Shown: piece after piece, positions 1 to 8,110 of the stretch
Position numbering within the stretch: position 1 is the first letter of the stretch
Layout of the letters: each line of letters opens with the position of its first letter
Assembly: GCA_016710685.1 (NCBI GenBank)
Contig: JADJVC010000009.1
Span: 1-14,037, forward strand
Length of the DNA stretch: 14,037 bases
From: Flavobacteriales bacterium
GTDB lineage: Bacteria > Bacteroidota > Bacteroidia > Flavobacteriales_F > PHOS-HE28
Direction: 5' to 3'
Translations under genes and position numbers: made by a program
Notes under the pieces: generated by a model
What the model saw: the letters and a program-made list of their open reading frames with translations, nothing else
Databases searched by the model: none
What the model was told of the DNA's origin: nothing

Positions 1-1
1 G

Positions 2-182
2 TTGTTGAGGTCCAATTGGGTGGAGGCGGACAAGGGAGCGCAGTTGTGCAGCGCGCAGCACGGATTCTGGTGGTTGCCGGGGGGTGGCGTAATGCCTTGC
101 GGCAATCCGGGCACCTCACGGGCTTGTAGTGCCAGCACACCGACGGTGGCTGCAACAAGGAAAGAAGGCGGGTGTGTTTCAT
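2..182 (-). CDS. Exported hypothetical protein, N-terminal part (window edge)
   Basis: The reading starts at ATG 182, about 20 bases after the stop of the large TonB-dependent receptor, so the two are probably one transcript. The N-terminus reads MKHTRLLSLL, then after a one-base shift a hydrophobic stretch (AATVGVLAL), which looks like a Sec signal peptide. The mature part begins with a Pro/Gly-rich segment, a CCALHNC cluster and STQLDLNN, where the window ends. From memory, genes directly downstream of this receptor type in Flavobacteriales often encode secreted surface proteins with a similar N-terminal segment, but I cannot confirm that from about 60 residues. ATG 190 is an alternative start. 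Function unknown; the exported location is inferred from the signal peptide. Confidence 0.5.
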   Translation of the reverse strand, partial: MKHTRLLSLLQPPSVCWHYKPVRCPDCRKALRHPPATTRIRAARCTTALPCPPPPNWTST

Positions 183-202
183 GGCTCATGAGGCCTTTCA
201 GG

Positions 203-3200
203 TCAGAATGGGAACCTCGCACCTGGGGTCGGATGGTGGTGCGGTGCGCCGAAGTTGTAAGAGTATATTCACGCTCAATGCGTAGAGGTCGCGGTAGCTT
301 TGGACGTCGTTGTGGTTATTGATGTCGGCTTGGAACTGGGAAGAGGCCTAACAGCTGTCATCCGTCGGGGCATCCTGTAAGGCGGTACACGCTGGTTACG
401 ACCCGCGTGTTGAAATATTACTGGCCGATCAAAGGCAGACGTTCAGGTTGCTGTGTTTGGCTTTGTCACCCTTGTCTTTACCGAAGGTCAGCGGGATGTC
501 CCGATCGATCACCATGTCGGTGGTGAACTGCCGGGCGCGGCGTAGCCCCGTTAAGCGTTCCGTCCAAGGTGTATGTGCCCCTGTTCTCTCCTTCGTTGTA
601 AATGGAAGACGAATGGCTGCATGGGGTACCGCTGCCGAGGTTGGCTACAAAGTTCACGCCGGTGCGCTGGAGGATTTTCTTGCCAAAGAGCATGGGTCCG
701 TTGTAGTCGGTGCCTTCTCCATAGCGGAAGTCCACGGTGCCTTTGGAAGCGGTGGCGCTGGTCGAAGCTGAATGGAAAGATTGTACGCAGGTTCGGCAGG
801 CCGGTATCGACCAAGCCAAAGGTGGTGTTGGGACCATCACCCGTTCCTTTGGCGAACTGAAGGTGTAACTGGCGCGCATCCACACGTTCTTCGTACGACG
901 GAGGTCGTAAAGGGTGGTGAAGCCCACCACGTTGCCGGAAGTCGATGTTGCCATAAGTCTTGTATTCCACCGGCCAAGCGTTGCTCACGTTCCCCGATCC
1001 GGATCTGGTCGCGCACCACGGTAGTAGGCAGAAAGCTTCAGCGAAGAGCCTTGGTCAACACTCTTCTGCTGAAAGCCCAGTTCATAGTCGATGGTCTTGG
1101 TCGGCTTCAGGTTAGCATTTTGCAATACGTAGCCCGGGAGTTCTCTATGTAGGCGTAGTTCAGCAGGTCCAACCGACCGAAGTCCGTGGGCCGTTGGTAG
1201 GAGTCGTAGTGCGCAAAAATACGGCCTCGTTACTGATGGGGAAGGAGAAGGCGATGCGGCATCACGTTCACCTCTGGGTCGTAGACTCGAAAGCCCCTTT
1301 ACGCAGCCGTAACTCTTGCAGGCTGCCGGAAGGGTCGTTCGCGTAGTCGATGAGGTAAGGCTGATGCCTTCGATTAGCGGAGCACGGAACCGTCGGGAAT
1401 GGGTTCACTGAGGGAATTGTACCATTGGTCACCATCACGGTAGCCCACGATGGAAGAACTGACCTCGATCTTGTTCACGTACACCACATAATCGTCCCCG
1501 ATGTTCCCTGGTCGCGGGTTCCGTTGTACAGGTGGTCTTGCACTTGTGCATCGCCAGCGGGTATGCGGGCCTCCACAGATAGGGGTCCTTCAACACGCTC
1601 TGGTTGGCATCGTATACGGTCCACACTCAACCCCCATTGAAGATGATGTCATCGAACGCGAACTTGTCGATGATGTTTAGCGGCCACATAGATGGGCTGG
1701 TACGGGGCTTGCAGACGGAGTAAACTCGTGTCATTGCCCAATCTGCTGCTCTTGTCGAAGAAATCTTTCAAATGTGGGTCGGCTGGTGAGTTTGTTGTCG
1801 AGGTAATCATAGCCGTAGTAGCTGTCGATCAAGCCTACAGCCGTATTATTCGGATTGATGAGGCCTTGACCGCTTTGGATAAGTTCGTCCGGAGCGAACA
1901 TGTCCAAGGAGAAGGTTGAAGGGTCCAGCGCGTCCACATCGATGTAGTCCGTTCCGTTCGGGTCGAGGCCCAACGCGGTACGCAGGTTATAATCGAAAGT
2001 AGTTCGACTTGCCCTGACCAAACGGTCGTAACTGGTGTAGATGATGCCATCAGGACCGGGGGAGAGCGTAGAATCGCTGAAGTCCAATTGTTGGAGGTGG
2101 AAATCCGCCAAGTCACGGGCACGGCCCCACAATCCGAGCGGGTTGATGCGGTAGCTGCGCTGGGTGAGCTGCTCATAGTCCACCCCGATGCTCACAGCAT
2201 GTTTTCCGATGTCGGCTGAACCGTTCGCCCCGATGTGGACCGATCCTTGCTGATAGGTGGAATAGCGGTTGCTAAGCGAACCTACGTTGCTCCAGAGACT
2301 ATACACGCTGTCCGAACTTGACCGTTCAGCAGACCATTGTCGGCAGAAAACAGCGTTGAAATCCGTATAGAAACCGGCGTCCGTCGGAAACAGATTAAAA
2401 TACTGCTCGTCAAACGCGGAGGCGGTCGGGTTCAAGTCCCCCGGCACGAAGTCCACATTGACCACCTGGAAGCCGGTTTGCTTACCTGTAAGGAAGTCGT
2501 ACGTAGGGATGCGCGTGCTGATGAATTTGCCGAGGTAGCCATAGTCGAACAAGTTGCTTCCATGTGTTCTTGTCCTGACTTTTCTGGTTCTGCCGCGAAT
2601 AGTCCACTTGTACTGAATAGTAGGCGTTCTTGATTCCGTTGGTCTCATGGTCATCCATGGTTTCCTCGCGGCTATTGAAGCGCTGGGTGAACCGGACGAA
2701 TGTCCGCCATGTGTTGTTGATGAACTCGCTGTTGTTCTCCGCATTGAGCAGCGAATTGCCCCGGTTGAAGTTCTGGTCCTGTTCAAGTCCACGGAACCGC
2801 CCACGGAAAGGTTGATGGTAGGGGTTGTGGAAATATCGATCTTACCCGAGGCGAGCAAGCTTCTGCTGCCCGCATTCTGCCGCGTATCGAGCTGCTCAAC
2901 ATCGTCAGCATGCAGATAATCAGAGTTGTAGCGGACCAATGGTCCGTTCGGGCCTGGGAAGCACGCGGAACGGGTTGCTGAGCAATTGGTCGCGTACATC
3001 GGTTTTCACGCGCAGGTCGCCACCCCAAAGCGGGCTGTTGTCCACAGCATCCGTGGCCTGTGCACTGATGAAGAAGCCGAGCAATGGCTTGTCCTTCTTC
3101 CAAGGCTGTCTTTTTTTAAAGAGCAGAGGGCCACTGAGGCTGGCTTCAAGCTGGTTGAACGCGTACTTGTCCAAGCCAACGATATCGGTGATGTCCGGCC

Positions 3201-3937
3201 GACTTTGTAACCGGAAGTAGGTACTCCACGCCGCCAAAAATTGACGGCTGGGTCCACGGGTGGTAATGTTGATGACACCACCGGTAACGTCACCGTAGTT
3301 GGCCGGTCCGCCGCCGCGATCACCTGCACTTCTTCAATGGCGCTCTTCGGTAGACCGACACCGCCGGCACCGGCGGCACTTTCACCCCGTCAATATAGTA
3401 GTACGTATTGTCACTGCGTGAACCACGGATGCTCACTCCACCGCCGGTACCGGCGGTACTGGCCCTGCCACGGTGGTGGCGATCGGAGGTTGCGGAACGC
3501 GTAGGCATTTTGGCGATCCGGTCACGCGTCACGGTAGCACCGGAAGCACCTCCGTCCTTTTTCAATAAGAGGCACTTTGTAGCGGATCACTTCCACACCG
3601 GCCAGCTCCATGCCACTGTTGAGGTCGAAATCCTGGAAGGTGATCTTGTTGCTGTTCACCACCACGCCTGCGATCTTGGTGGGCTGGTAGCCACACAGCT
3701 CACGGTAACGTCGTAGGTACCCGGACTGATGGGGCCGATTCAGAAGTTGCCGTCGAAATCGGACTGGCCTCCGCGGTCCGCGTGCCGTTACTTCACCACG
3801 ATGGAGACGAAAGGCAGGGGTTCCGCGGACTTCTTGTCCTTAACGGTTCCTTGTAGGGTGCCCGAGCCGATCTGGGCTTTCAGGCTAAGGGCACTGCAAA
3901 TAAGAATGACAGTGGCCGAGCATAGTGTTCTCAGCAT
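203..3937 (-). CDS. Large TonB-dependent outer-membrane receptor with carboxypeptidase-like N-terminal domain (frameshifted)
   Basis: A TonB-energised outer-membrane transporter of about 1,240 residues, read across many one-base frameshifts. Start ATG 3937 gives MLRTLCSATV followed by a hydrophobic signal peptide ending LKAQ. A CarboxypepD_reg-like domain follows (GTLQGTVKDKKSAEPLPFVS, then PGTYDVTV and VVVNSNKITFQDFDLNSG). The plug is clear: KDGGASGATVTRDRIAKMP, GGGVSIRGSRSDNTYYYIDG, then KSAIEEVQVI. The barrel has long recognisable stretches (GLDKYAFNQLEASLSGPLLF; HAVSIGVDYEQLTQRSYRIN; DPNGTDYIDVDALDPSTFSL; DRYDANQSVLKDPYL; EYKTYGNIDF). The C-terminus restores to NTRVVTSVYR, then SYNFGAP and GARFPF before the TGA at 203-205, a normal aromatic-ended barrel. 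The cargo is not evident. The frameshifts are probably sequencing errors because motifs continue smoothly in another frame. Confidence 0.9.
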
Positions 3938-3982
3938 CAAGGATCAGGTGTTACGTTCGTGTAAACTTGGCAACGAGGGGCG

Positions 3983-4013
3983 TAAAGATAGAAAAGCGGT
4001 TGAATGGTGCAAA
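3983..4013 (-). promoter_or_regulatory. Bacteroidota-type promoter of the large TonB-dependent receptor
   Basis: On the minus strand TTTG (4010-4013) is followed after exactly 19 bases by TATCTTTA (3983-3990). This matches the Bacteroidota housekeeping promoter (TTTG, about 19-21 bases, TAnnTTTG) except for the last base. It lies about 46 bases upstream of ATG 3937. No strong Shine-Dalgarno is seen before that ATG, as is usual in the phylum. Confidence 0.7.
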
Positions 4014-4177
4014 TCAAAAAAGCCCACTGTTTGCGAGCTAAACTTCCCTCCTCGGACGGAAAGCTGTGTGGTTGGTGTAGCCATTGCGCGGGTTGGATCC
4101 TTTGGTTGCAGGTGCAAGGTATGTGGCCGTGACGGACGGTGCGTTACACGAATGGACGGTTCATATACAGGTCTGAG

Positions 4178-4490
4178 CCCTCATCCCCTTCCCCTTCTCC
4201 GAGTGAAAAGGGGTGACTCCACTTACTTGCGAAGTGGGACTTTGTTGAGTGGTGCGGTTTGTTGGTCCCGCACAAATTACCCTCATCTCCCGGCCCATTC
4301 ACCGAAGTAGAAAGGGTGACTCCAATTGCTTGTCCAAAGGGGCTTTCGGCGGTTAGTGCCGTTTGCTAGCGCGCCTCAATGCACTTCCCTCATCCCCCTT
4401 CCCCTTCTTCGAGGAGAAGGGGGGCACGTCCTGGGAATGCGCAACAGTACAGTTGTTCTGAGCGGTTTGCTGGGCGGCCTCAATGCTTGG
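4178..4490. repeat. Tandem ~102-bp repeat array, left part (three units)
   Basis: Units start at 4178, 4280 and 4387, giving periods of 102 and 107 bases. Each begins with CCCTCATC, then a C-rich run and an imperfect inverted repeat of the form CCCCTTCTCC-GAG-GAGAAGGGG. About 60 bases of less conserved spacer follow, containing a GCGGTTTG(C/T)TGG element and ending near GGCCTCAATG. The units are diverged but collinear. The last one runs into the 3' end of the small minus-strand gene at 4480. The same unit resumes at 5326. Together with 4014-4177, where I see no gene, this accounts for the spacer after the receptor promoter. Confidence 0.8.
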
Positions 4491-4776
4491 AGCCGAAAAA
4501 GCCTGCGGAAGAAGGGGTCGCGGTGGCCGGTGTTACCCTGTTTGCCTGCGCGCTTCTTGTGTTGCTTCATCCGCTTTCGAACTTCCGGCTTTTGGTTCTT
4601 CAAAGTGTTTTGGCGATGCGCTTCTCTTCTTTCTTCACCTCCTTGCGTCCTTCTTCTCTTTCTTAGCCGGGATTTTTCCTGCTTCTCCTTGCTGATGCCC
4701 CTCCTGCGCATGTAACGGTGGCGCAGCAGCCAAGGCCAGCAGCACAACGAGCAGACGGAAGAGGTTTCCGGAACAT
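4480..4776 (-). CDS. Small exported Lys/Arg-rich protein (frameshifted)
   Basis: About 98 residues, read across at least three one-base shifts. ATG 4776 gives MFR, then after a shift NLFRLLVVLLALAAAPPLHA followed by QEG, a textbook Sec signal peptide. A very basic, charged region follows (KIPAKKEKKDAKE, VKKEEKRIAK) and then KNQKPEVRKRMKQHKKRAGK and RDPFFRRLF. With one more shift it ends GSKH and a stop at 4480-4482. Short exported proteins with a K/R-rich 'RKRMKxxKKRA' core are, as far as I recall, common in Bacteroidota and of unknown function. The gene is divergent from the lipoprotein starting at 4854. It lies between two blocks of the 102-bp repeat, and its stop falls inside the last unit of the left block. 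An uninterrupted minus frame over 4376-5101 partly covers it, but its extension beyond the gene is a shadow. Confidence 0.6.
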
Positions 4777-4815
4777 GATCAATGAGCCGCCAAATTCGTG
4801 CCGGAAGCACATACC

Positions 4816-4823
4816 TAACTTTG
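4816..4823 (+). promoter_or_regulatory. Promoter -7 element (TAACTTTG) of the Rieske-like lipoprotein gene
   Basis: TAACTTTG matches the Bacteroidota -7 consensus TAnnTTTG and sits 30 bases before ATG 4854. No clear TTTG is seen about 19 bases upstream, so the -33 half is weak. Confidence 0.55.
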
Positions 4824-4853
4824 CGGCGGTTAAGCACCCACACTACCTTGCTG

Positions 4854-5278
4854 ATGAACTCCCGCGACCTTGTTGTATTGTCCATGAGCGCCCTGTTTTG
4901 TTGGGGGGATGCAAGAAGGAAAACAACATTGGCGTGCCGTTGACCAATGTGGACATCAACATCAACGTGAACTTGCCGGAATATGTGGATTTGACGGCGA
5001 CCGGCGGCTGGGTCTACATCACAGGGGGTTCTCAAGGCATCATCGTCTACCGCAACGGCCCGGACCAATTCACTGCGATGGACCGGCATTGCACGTACCA
5101 ACCGGAAAACCTGTGCAAGGTTTATGTGGACGACATAGCCAACATCGCGCGCGATACCATTTGTTGCGGCAGTGCATTTCTAATGTTGGACGGCAGCGTT
5201 ACGGAAGGTCCTGCTGCGCTGGGATTGAAATTGTACCACACCACGTTCAACGGGACCACGCTGCATATTTTCAACTAG
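4854..5278 (+). CDS. Rieske-fold lipoprotein lacking the canonical [2Fe-2S] ligands (one frameshift)
   Basis: Start ATG 4854 reads MNSRDLVVLSMSALF. At the six-G run 4903-4908 the frame must shift to reach the lipobox-like GGCKKE, so this is probably a lipoprotein signal with a homopolymer error. The mature part of about 120 residues is intact to the TAG at 5276-5278. Its second half has the Rieske layout: the segment FTAMDRHCTYQPENLC aligns with the first cluster loop, DTICCGSAFLMLDGSVTEGP with the second loop (CxCHGSxFxLDGSVxxGPA), and the C-terminal strand is LKLYHTTFNGTTLHIFN. Compared with the Rieske motif CTH...CxxH, only the first Cys remains: the first His is Tyr, and the second Cys and His are Thr and Cys. 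The Cys pair that forms the Rieske disulfide may persist (LC and CCGS). This suggests a cluster-less Rieske fold anchored to a membrane. The partner is unknown. Confidence 0.7.
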
Positions 5279-5325
5279 GTGTTTGTAGGTTGGTGGTTGG
5301 CGGTTTGAATGCCCCCCTTCCCCCG

Positions 5326-5550
5326 ACCTCATCCCCTTCCCCTTTCTCCGAGGGAGAAGGAGGGCGCGTTCTGCTTTTTTGGTGGTACTTGGTTGCGCAG
5401 TGCTGTTTGCTGGACGGCCTCAATATGCCCTCACCCCCCGGCCCCTTCTCCGATGGAGAAGGGGTGCTGCGTTCTGCGAATGCGCAATAGCTCGCTTGTT
5501 TATGACGGTTTGAGGGGCGGCCAATGTGCCCTCGCTTGGCAGCTCGTCTA
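5326..5550. repeat. Tandem ~102-bp repeat array, right part (two units plus a fragment)
   Basis: Units start at 5326 and 5428, and a third begins at 5529 and stops after about 20 bases, so the periods are 102 and 101. Each has the CCTCA(T/C)CCC start, the inverted repeat CTTCTCCGA-GGAGAAG, the TGCGCA spacer element (GCGAATGCGCAATAG in the second unit) and a GGACGGCCTCAATATG-like end. A tail resembling the end of a preceding unit (GGTTGGCGGTTTGAATG) lies at about 5294-5311. The block directly follows the lipoprotein stop and ends just before the ahcY hairpin. It has the same unit as the left array. Confidence 0.8.
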
Positions 5551-5555
5551 AAGAG

Positions 5556-5595
5556 GAAGTGCGGCCACAGCGTATAAAACGCAGGGCCGCACTTC
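5556..5595 (-). terminator. Hairpin terminator downstream of ahcY
   Basis: GAAGTGCGGCC (5556-5566) pairs perfectly with GGCCGCACTTC (5585-5595), and an inner GCGT/ACGC can extend the stem. It begins 25 bases after the ahcY stop on the minus strand. Only a short, imperfect T tract follows (CTCTTTAG), so it may be a terminator or an RNA 3'-end stabiliser. Confidence 0.75.
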
Positions 5596-5620
5596 AGTCA
5601 ATTGAGCAACGACGATAACC

Positions 5621-6935
5621 TCAGTAACGGTACTCGTCCGTCTTGTAAGGTCCGTTTTTCGGTACGTCGATGTACTTGGCTTGCACGTCAGTAAGCTCCT
5701 CCAGCTCAACGCCGATCTTGGCTAAGTGCAGCCTGGCCACCATCTCATCGAGGTGCTTGGGCAACACGTAGACTTTGTTCTCGTACTTGCTGTCGTTGTT
5801 CCACAGTTCGAGCTGAGCGAGCGTTTGGTTGGTGAAGCTATTGCTCATTACGAAGCTGGGGTGGCCGGTGGCGCAACCGGAGGTTCACTAAGCGGCCTTC
5901 CGCGAGTATCAGGATGTCTTTGCCGTTGATGGTGTACTTGTCCACCTGTGGCGATCTCCCACCTTGCTCTTGCCGTGGTTCTTGTTCAGCCAGGCCATGT
6001 CAATCTCGTTGTCGAAGTGGCCAATGTTGCAAATGATGGTCTTGTCTTTCACCGCCTCGAAGTGCTCGCCGCGAATGATGTCGCGGTTGCCCGTGGTCGA
6101 TGATGATGCCGGCGCGCGGTGCAGCGTCGGCCATTCTCTTCACTTCGAAGCCCGTCCATGGCGGCCTGCAGTGCGCGTGCGATCGGGTCGATCTCGGTAA
6201 CGCCACGCGTGCTCCTGCACCTTTCAATGAAGCGGCGGTGCCTTTGCCCACGTCGCCGTAACCTGCTACGACGGCCACTTTGCCGGCCATCATTACGTCG
6301 GTTGCGCGACGGATGGCGTCCACGGCGCTCTCCTTGCAGCCGTACTTGTTGTCGAATTTGCTCTTGGTAACGCTGTCGTTCACGCTGATGGCGGGCATCA
6401 CGAGGGTGCCGTTCTTCTGGCGCTCCTTCAGGCGATGAACTCCGGTGGTGGTCTCTTCGCTGAGGCCTTTGATGTTCTTGGTGAGCTCGGGGAACTTGTC
6501 GAAGACCATGTTGGTGAGGTCACCGCCATCGTCAAGGATCATGTTCAACGGCTCGCCGCCTTCAAAGGCAAAGATGGTCTGCTCAATGCACCAATCGAAA
6601 TCTTTTTCACTGAGTCCTTTCCATGCGAACACGGGGATACCGGCCTTGGCAATTGCCGCGGCGGCGTGGTCCTGCGTGCTGAAGATGTTGCAGCTGCTCC
6701 AGCTCACTTGTGCGCCGAGGTCCACCAGGGTCTCGATCAACACGGCGGTCTGGATGGTCATGTGCAGGCAACCCGCGATGCGCGCGCCTTTCAGCGGATT
6801 CTTGCCCTTGTATTGGGTGCGGAGAGCCATCAGTCCGGGCATCTCGGCCTCGGCGAGTTCAATCTCCTTGCGTCCCCAATCTGCGAGGGCGATGTCTTTC
6901 ACTTTGTACTTGAGTTGTTCTGCTGTCTGTGGCAT
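5621..6935 (-). CDS. ahcY: S-adenosylhomocysteinase (frameshifted)
   Basis: Hydrolyses S-adenosylhomocysteine to adenosine and homocysteine, removing the product inhibitor of methyltransferases; cytosolic, NAD-dependent. ATG 6935 gives MPQTAEQLKYKVKDIALADW. ATG 6950 is in frame but lies only about 9 bases after the -7 box, so 6935 is preferred. Family segments are plain: GCLHMTIQTAVLIETLVDLG, WSSCNIFSTQDHAAAAIA, NMILDDGGDLT, NDSVTKSKFDNKYGCKESA with the catalytic Lys/Asp, and the NAD-binding GKVAVVAGYGDVGKGTAASL. Later come GFEVKRMADAAPRA, the HPSFVMSNSFTNQTLAQLELW region and the usual C-terminal KTDEYRY. About 438 residues, normal for the family. Breaks at about 6200, 6010-6130 and 5860-5960 move the frame, but homology continues through all of them. 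Monocistronic, with its own promoter and hairpin. Confidence 0.96.
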
Positions 6936-6958
6936 GTTCCGTGTTTTCAAAAGGAGTG

Positions 6959-6966
6959 CAAAGGTA
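6959..6966 (-). promoter_or_regulatory. Promoter -7 element (TACCTTTG) of ahcY
   Basis: Exact match to TAnnTTTG on the minus strand, 24 bases before the chosen ATG 6935. No SAH- or SAM-riboswitch-like structure fits in the short leader. Confidence 0.75.
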
Positions 6967-6991
6967 GAAAATGCGATGAGAAGATTAAAAG

Positions 6992-7019
6992 TTGGTGATT
7001 GGTGGGTGGTGATTGGTGA
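6992..7019. repeat. Heptamer tandem repeat (TTGGTGA-like, four copies)
   Basis: Four consecutive 7-mers: TTGGTGA, TTGGTGG, GTGGTGA, TTGGTGA, starting at 6992. They lie just upstream of the ahcY promoter in the spacer before the GGGPS-family gene. Confidence 0.75.
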
Positions 7020-7078
7020 ATAGGCCTGACGTTGCCTCGACCACCCGGCCCAATTGTGACTTCATGTTCTCCCAAACC

Positions 7079-7180
7079 CTTTGCGTTCTTGGTGTTCTTA
7101 GCGATTCCAACTGCATTTCGTGGCGTTTTTTAACTGCCGCAGGCATGGCCCGTTGCGCCATTGCGTTGTTGCGGTTAATC
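7079..7180. repeat. TTGCG-rich degenerate short repeats in spacer
   Basis: Three clear 9-mers start at 7079 (CTTTGCGTT, CTTGGTGTT, CTTAGCGAT). Further TTGCG/GGCG-containing words follow (TGGCGTTTTTTAA, ATTGCGTTGTTGCGGTTAATC). No gene is supported here; the minus-strand open frame across it has no recognisable content. Confidence 0.5.
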
Positions 7181-7211
7181 CTAGCGCGATCTTTCGCACT
7201 AAGTTCGCGGC

Positions 7212-7969
7212 ATGGGGTACTTTCGCGATCGACTCGACCGGAGCGGCGAAGGCTGGCGGGCGAAAGATGCTTGCCGTGTCGACTGACCCCGACTTCGGTG
7301 CTGACGAAGCCCAATTGGAACGCACTGTGCAGAACGCCTTGCATGGCAAAAGCAGACACGATCTTCGTGGGTGGAAGTCTGCTTCACCCGGCGGCCTTCG
7401 ACCGCTGCGTGGAATTGGTAAAGCAATGGAGCGACCGTCCCGGTGGTAAGCTTTTCCCCGGCAGCCCGGCGCAGCTTAGTAAGCATGCTGATGCGGTAGC
7501 TTTTTCTCAGCCTCATCAGCGGCCGGAATCCTGAGTCAGGTCGGGATTGGCGACCACGCGTCACGGCTGCGCCCACCATACGCGCCATGGGTGTGATCGA
7601 GGCCATTCCGACGGGTTACATGTTGGTTGACGGAGGCAAACCAACCACAGTGTGCTACGGAGCCAGACGCGCCGATCCGCGCACGACATGCCGGGAATCG
7701 CTGCGGCTACGGCCATTGCCGGTGAATTGCTGGGGCTGCGGACCATCTAGTATGGAACTGGTAGCGGCGCGTTGCGCACGGTTTCTCCGGAGACAATCGC
7801 AGCGGTGCGCAAAAGTGCGCCGTGCCTATCATCATCGGAGGCGGAATCCGGGACGTGAAAACCGCGCAGGTCTTGTGCGATGCCGAGCGGATGTGCTGCA
7901 GTGGTCGGGACGGCTTTTGAGCAGGACCCTGACCACATCTTCGCTATGAGCGAGGCGGTGCATGGTTAA
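7212..7969 (+). CDS. Geranylgeranylglyceryl/heptaprenylglyceryl phosphate synthase family protein (PcrB/GGGPS; frameshifted)
   Basis: A TIM-barrel prenyltransferase family that joins a long polyprenyl diphosphate to sn-glycerol-1-phosphate, making an archaeal-type ether lipid precursor; bacterial members occur in Bacillus and Bacteroidota. ATG 7212 reads MGYFRDRLDR and continues after shifts as GRKMLAV-DPDFGADEAQLE, KADTIFVGGSLLHPAAFDRC and LFPGSPAQLSKHADAVAF. Then come SGRNPE-like residues, EAIPTGYMLVDGGKPTTVCY (the substrate-loop signature), AGELLGLR, PIIIGGGIRDVKTAQVL (phosphate-binding GGGIR), and AFEQDPDHIFAMSEAVHG with TAA 7967-7969. About 252 residues spanned, normal for the family. 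At least six one-base shifts. It converges with the monooxygenase gene. No good promoter is visible; TAAGTTCG at 7200-7207 is too close to the ATG. The exact substrate chain length cannot be read from the sequence. Confidence 0.9.
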
Positions 7970-7984
7970 AGACCTCGGGAACTG

Positions 7985-8075
7985 ACGTGGAGGCGCGGAG
8001 GCGCTGAGAACGCGTATTCCGCAGTTGATGGTTTCAAAGGTGAACCGCTGATGAACGCTGATTGACGCTGATAAT
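7985..8075. repeat. Decamer tandem repeat CGCTGATNNA in convergent spacer
   Basis: CGCTGAT occurs at 8046, 8056 and 8066, exactly 10 bases apart. It is preceded by a GGAGGCGCGGAGGCGCTGAG tract. The segment lies between the two convergent genes, and no coding content is seen. Confidence 0.6.
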
Positions 8076-8110
8076 GCGAAGCGCCGCAGGTGTTGGGTTC
8101 CGGAGTTCAA

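Noticed and set aside
40..75. Haem-binding or metal site in the CCALHNC cluster of the partial exported protein
   Set aside because: There is no CxxCH motif, and one short Cys/His cluster in a frame-uncertain fragment is not evidence of a cofactor.
3361..3460. Palindromes GCCGGCACCGGC and GCCGGTACCGGC as operators
   Set aside because: Both lie inside the receptor plug coding region and encode Gly/Ala/Thr-rich turns, so codon use explains them.
3729..4310. Plus-strand 193-residue gene across the receptor start
   Set aside because: It is antisense to the receptor N-terminus, then crosses its promoter and repeat DNA. It has no recognisable motif.
4900..4910. Programmed frameshift at the six-G run in the lipoprotein signal
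   Set aside because: Homopolymer errors are expected given the indels throughout the window, and no stimulatory structure or slippery heptamer pattern is evident.
4376..5101. Single 241-residue minus-strand gene
   Set aside because: Only the stretch inside 4480-4776 has protein character, behind a signal peptide in another frame. The upstream part is antisense to the lipoprotein, and the tail is the repeat array.
4178..5550. CRISPR array or integron attC-like cassette boundaries
   Set aside because: The period is ~102 bases with diverged units and no unique 30-40 base spacers, and no RYYYAAC/GTTRRRY core pairs are seen at unit ends. No cas or integrase gene is in the window.
6936..6960. SAH or SAM riboswitch before ahcY
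   Set aside because: The leader between the -7 box and ATG is only about 20 bases, too short for any known aptamer of these classes.
6435..7023. Two long plus-strand frames over ahcY
   Set aside because: They are the antisense shadows of a strongly conserved ahcY coding region.
7200..7207. TAAGTTCG as promoter of the GGGPS-family gene
   Set aside because: It is only four bases before the ATG and departs from TAnnTTTG, whereas other boxes in the window lie 16-46 bases away.
6985..7359. Minus-strand gene upstream of ahcY
   Set aside because: It lies over short-repeat DNA and the start of the GGGPS-family gene. The translation has no family features.
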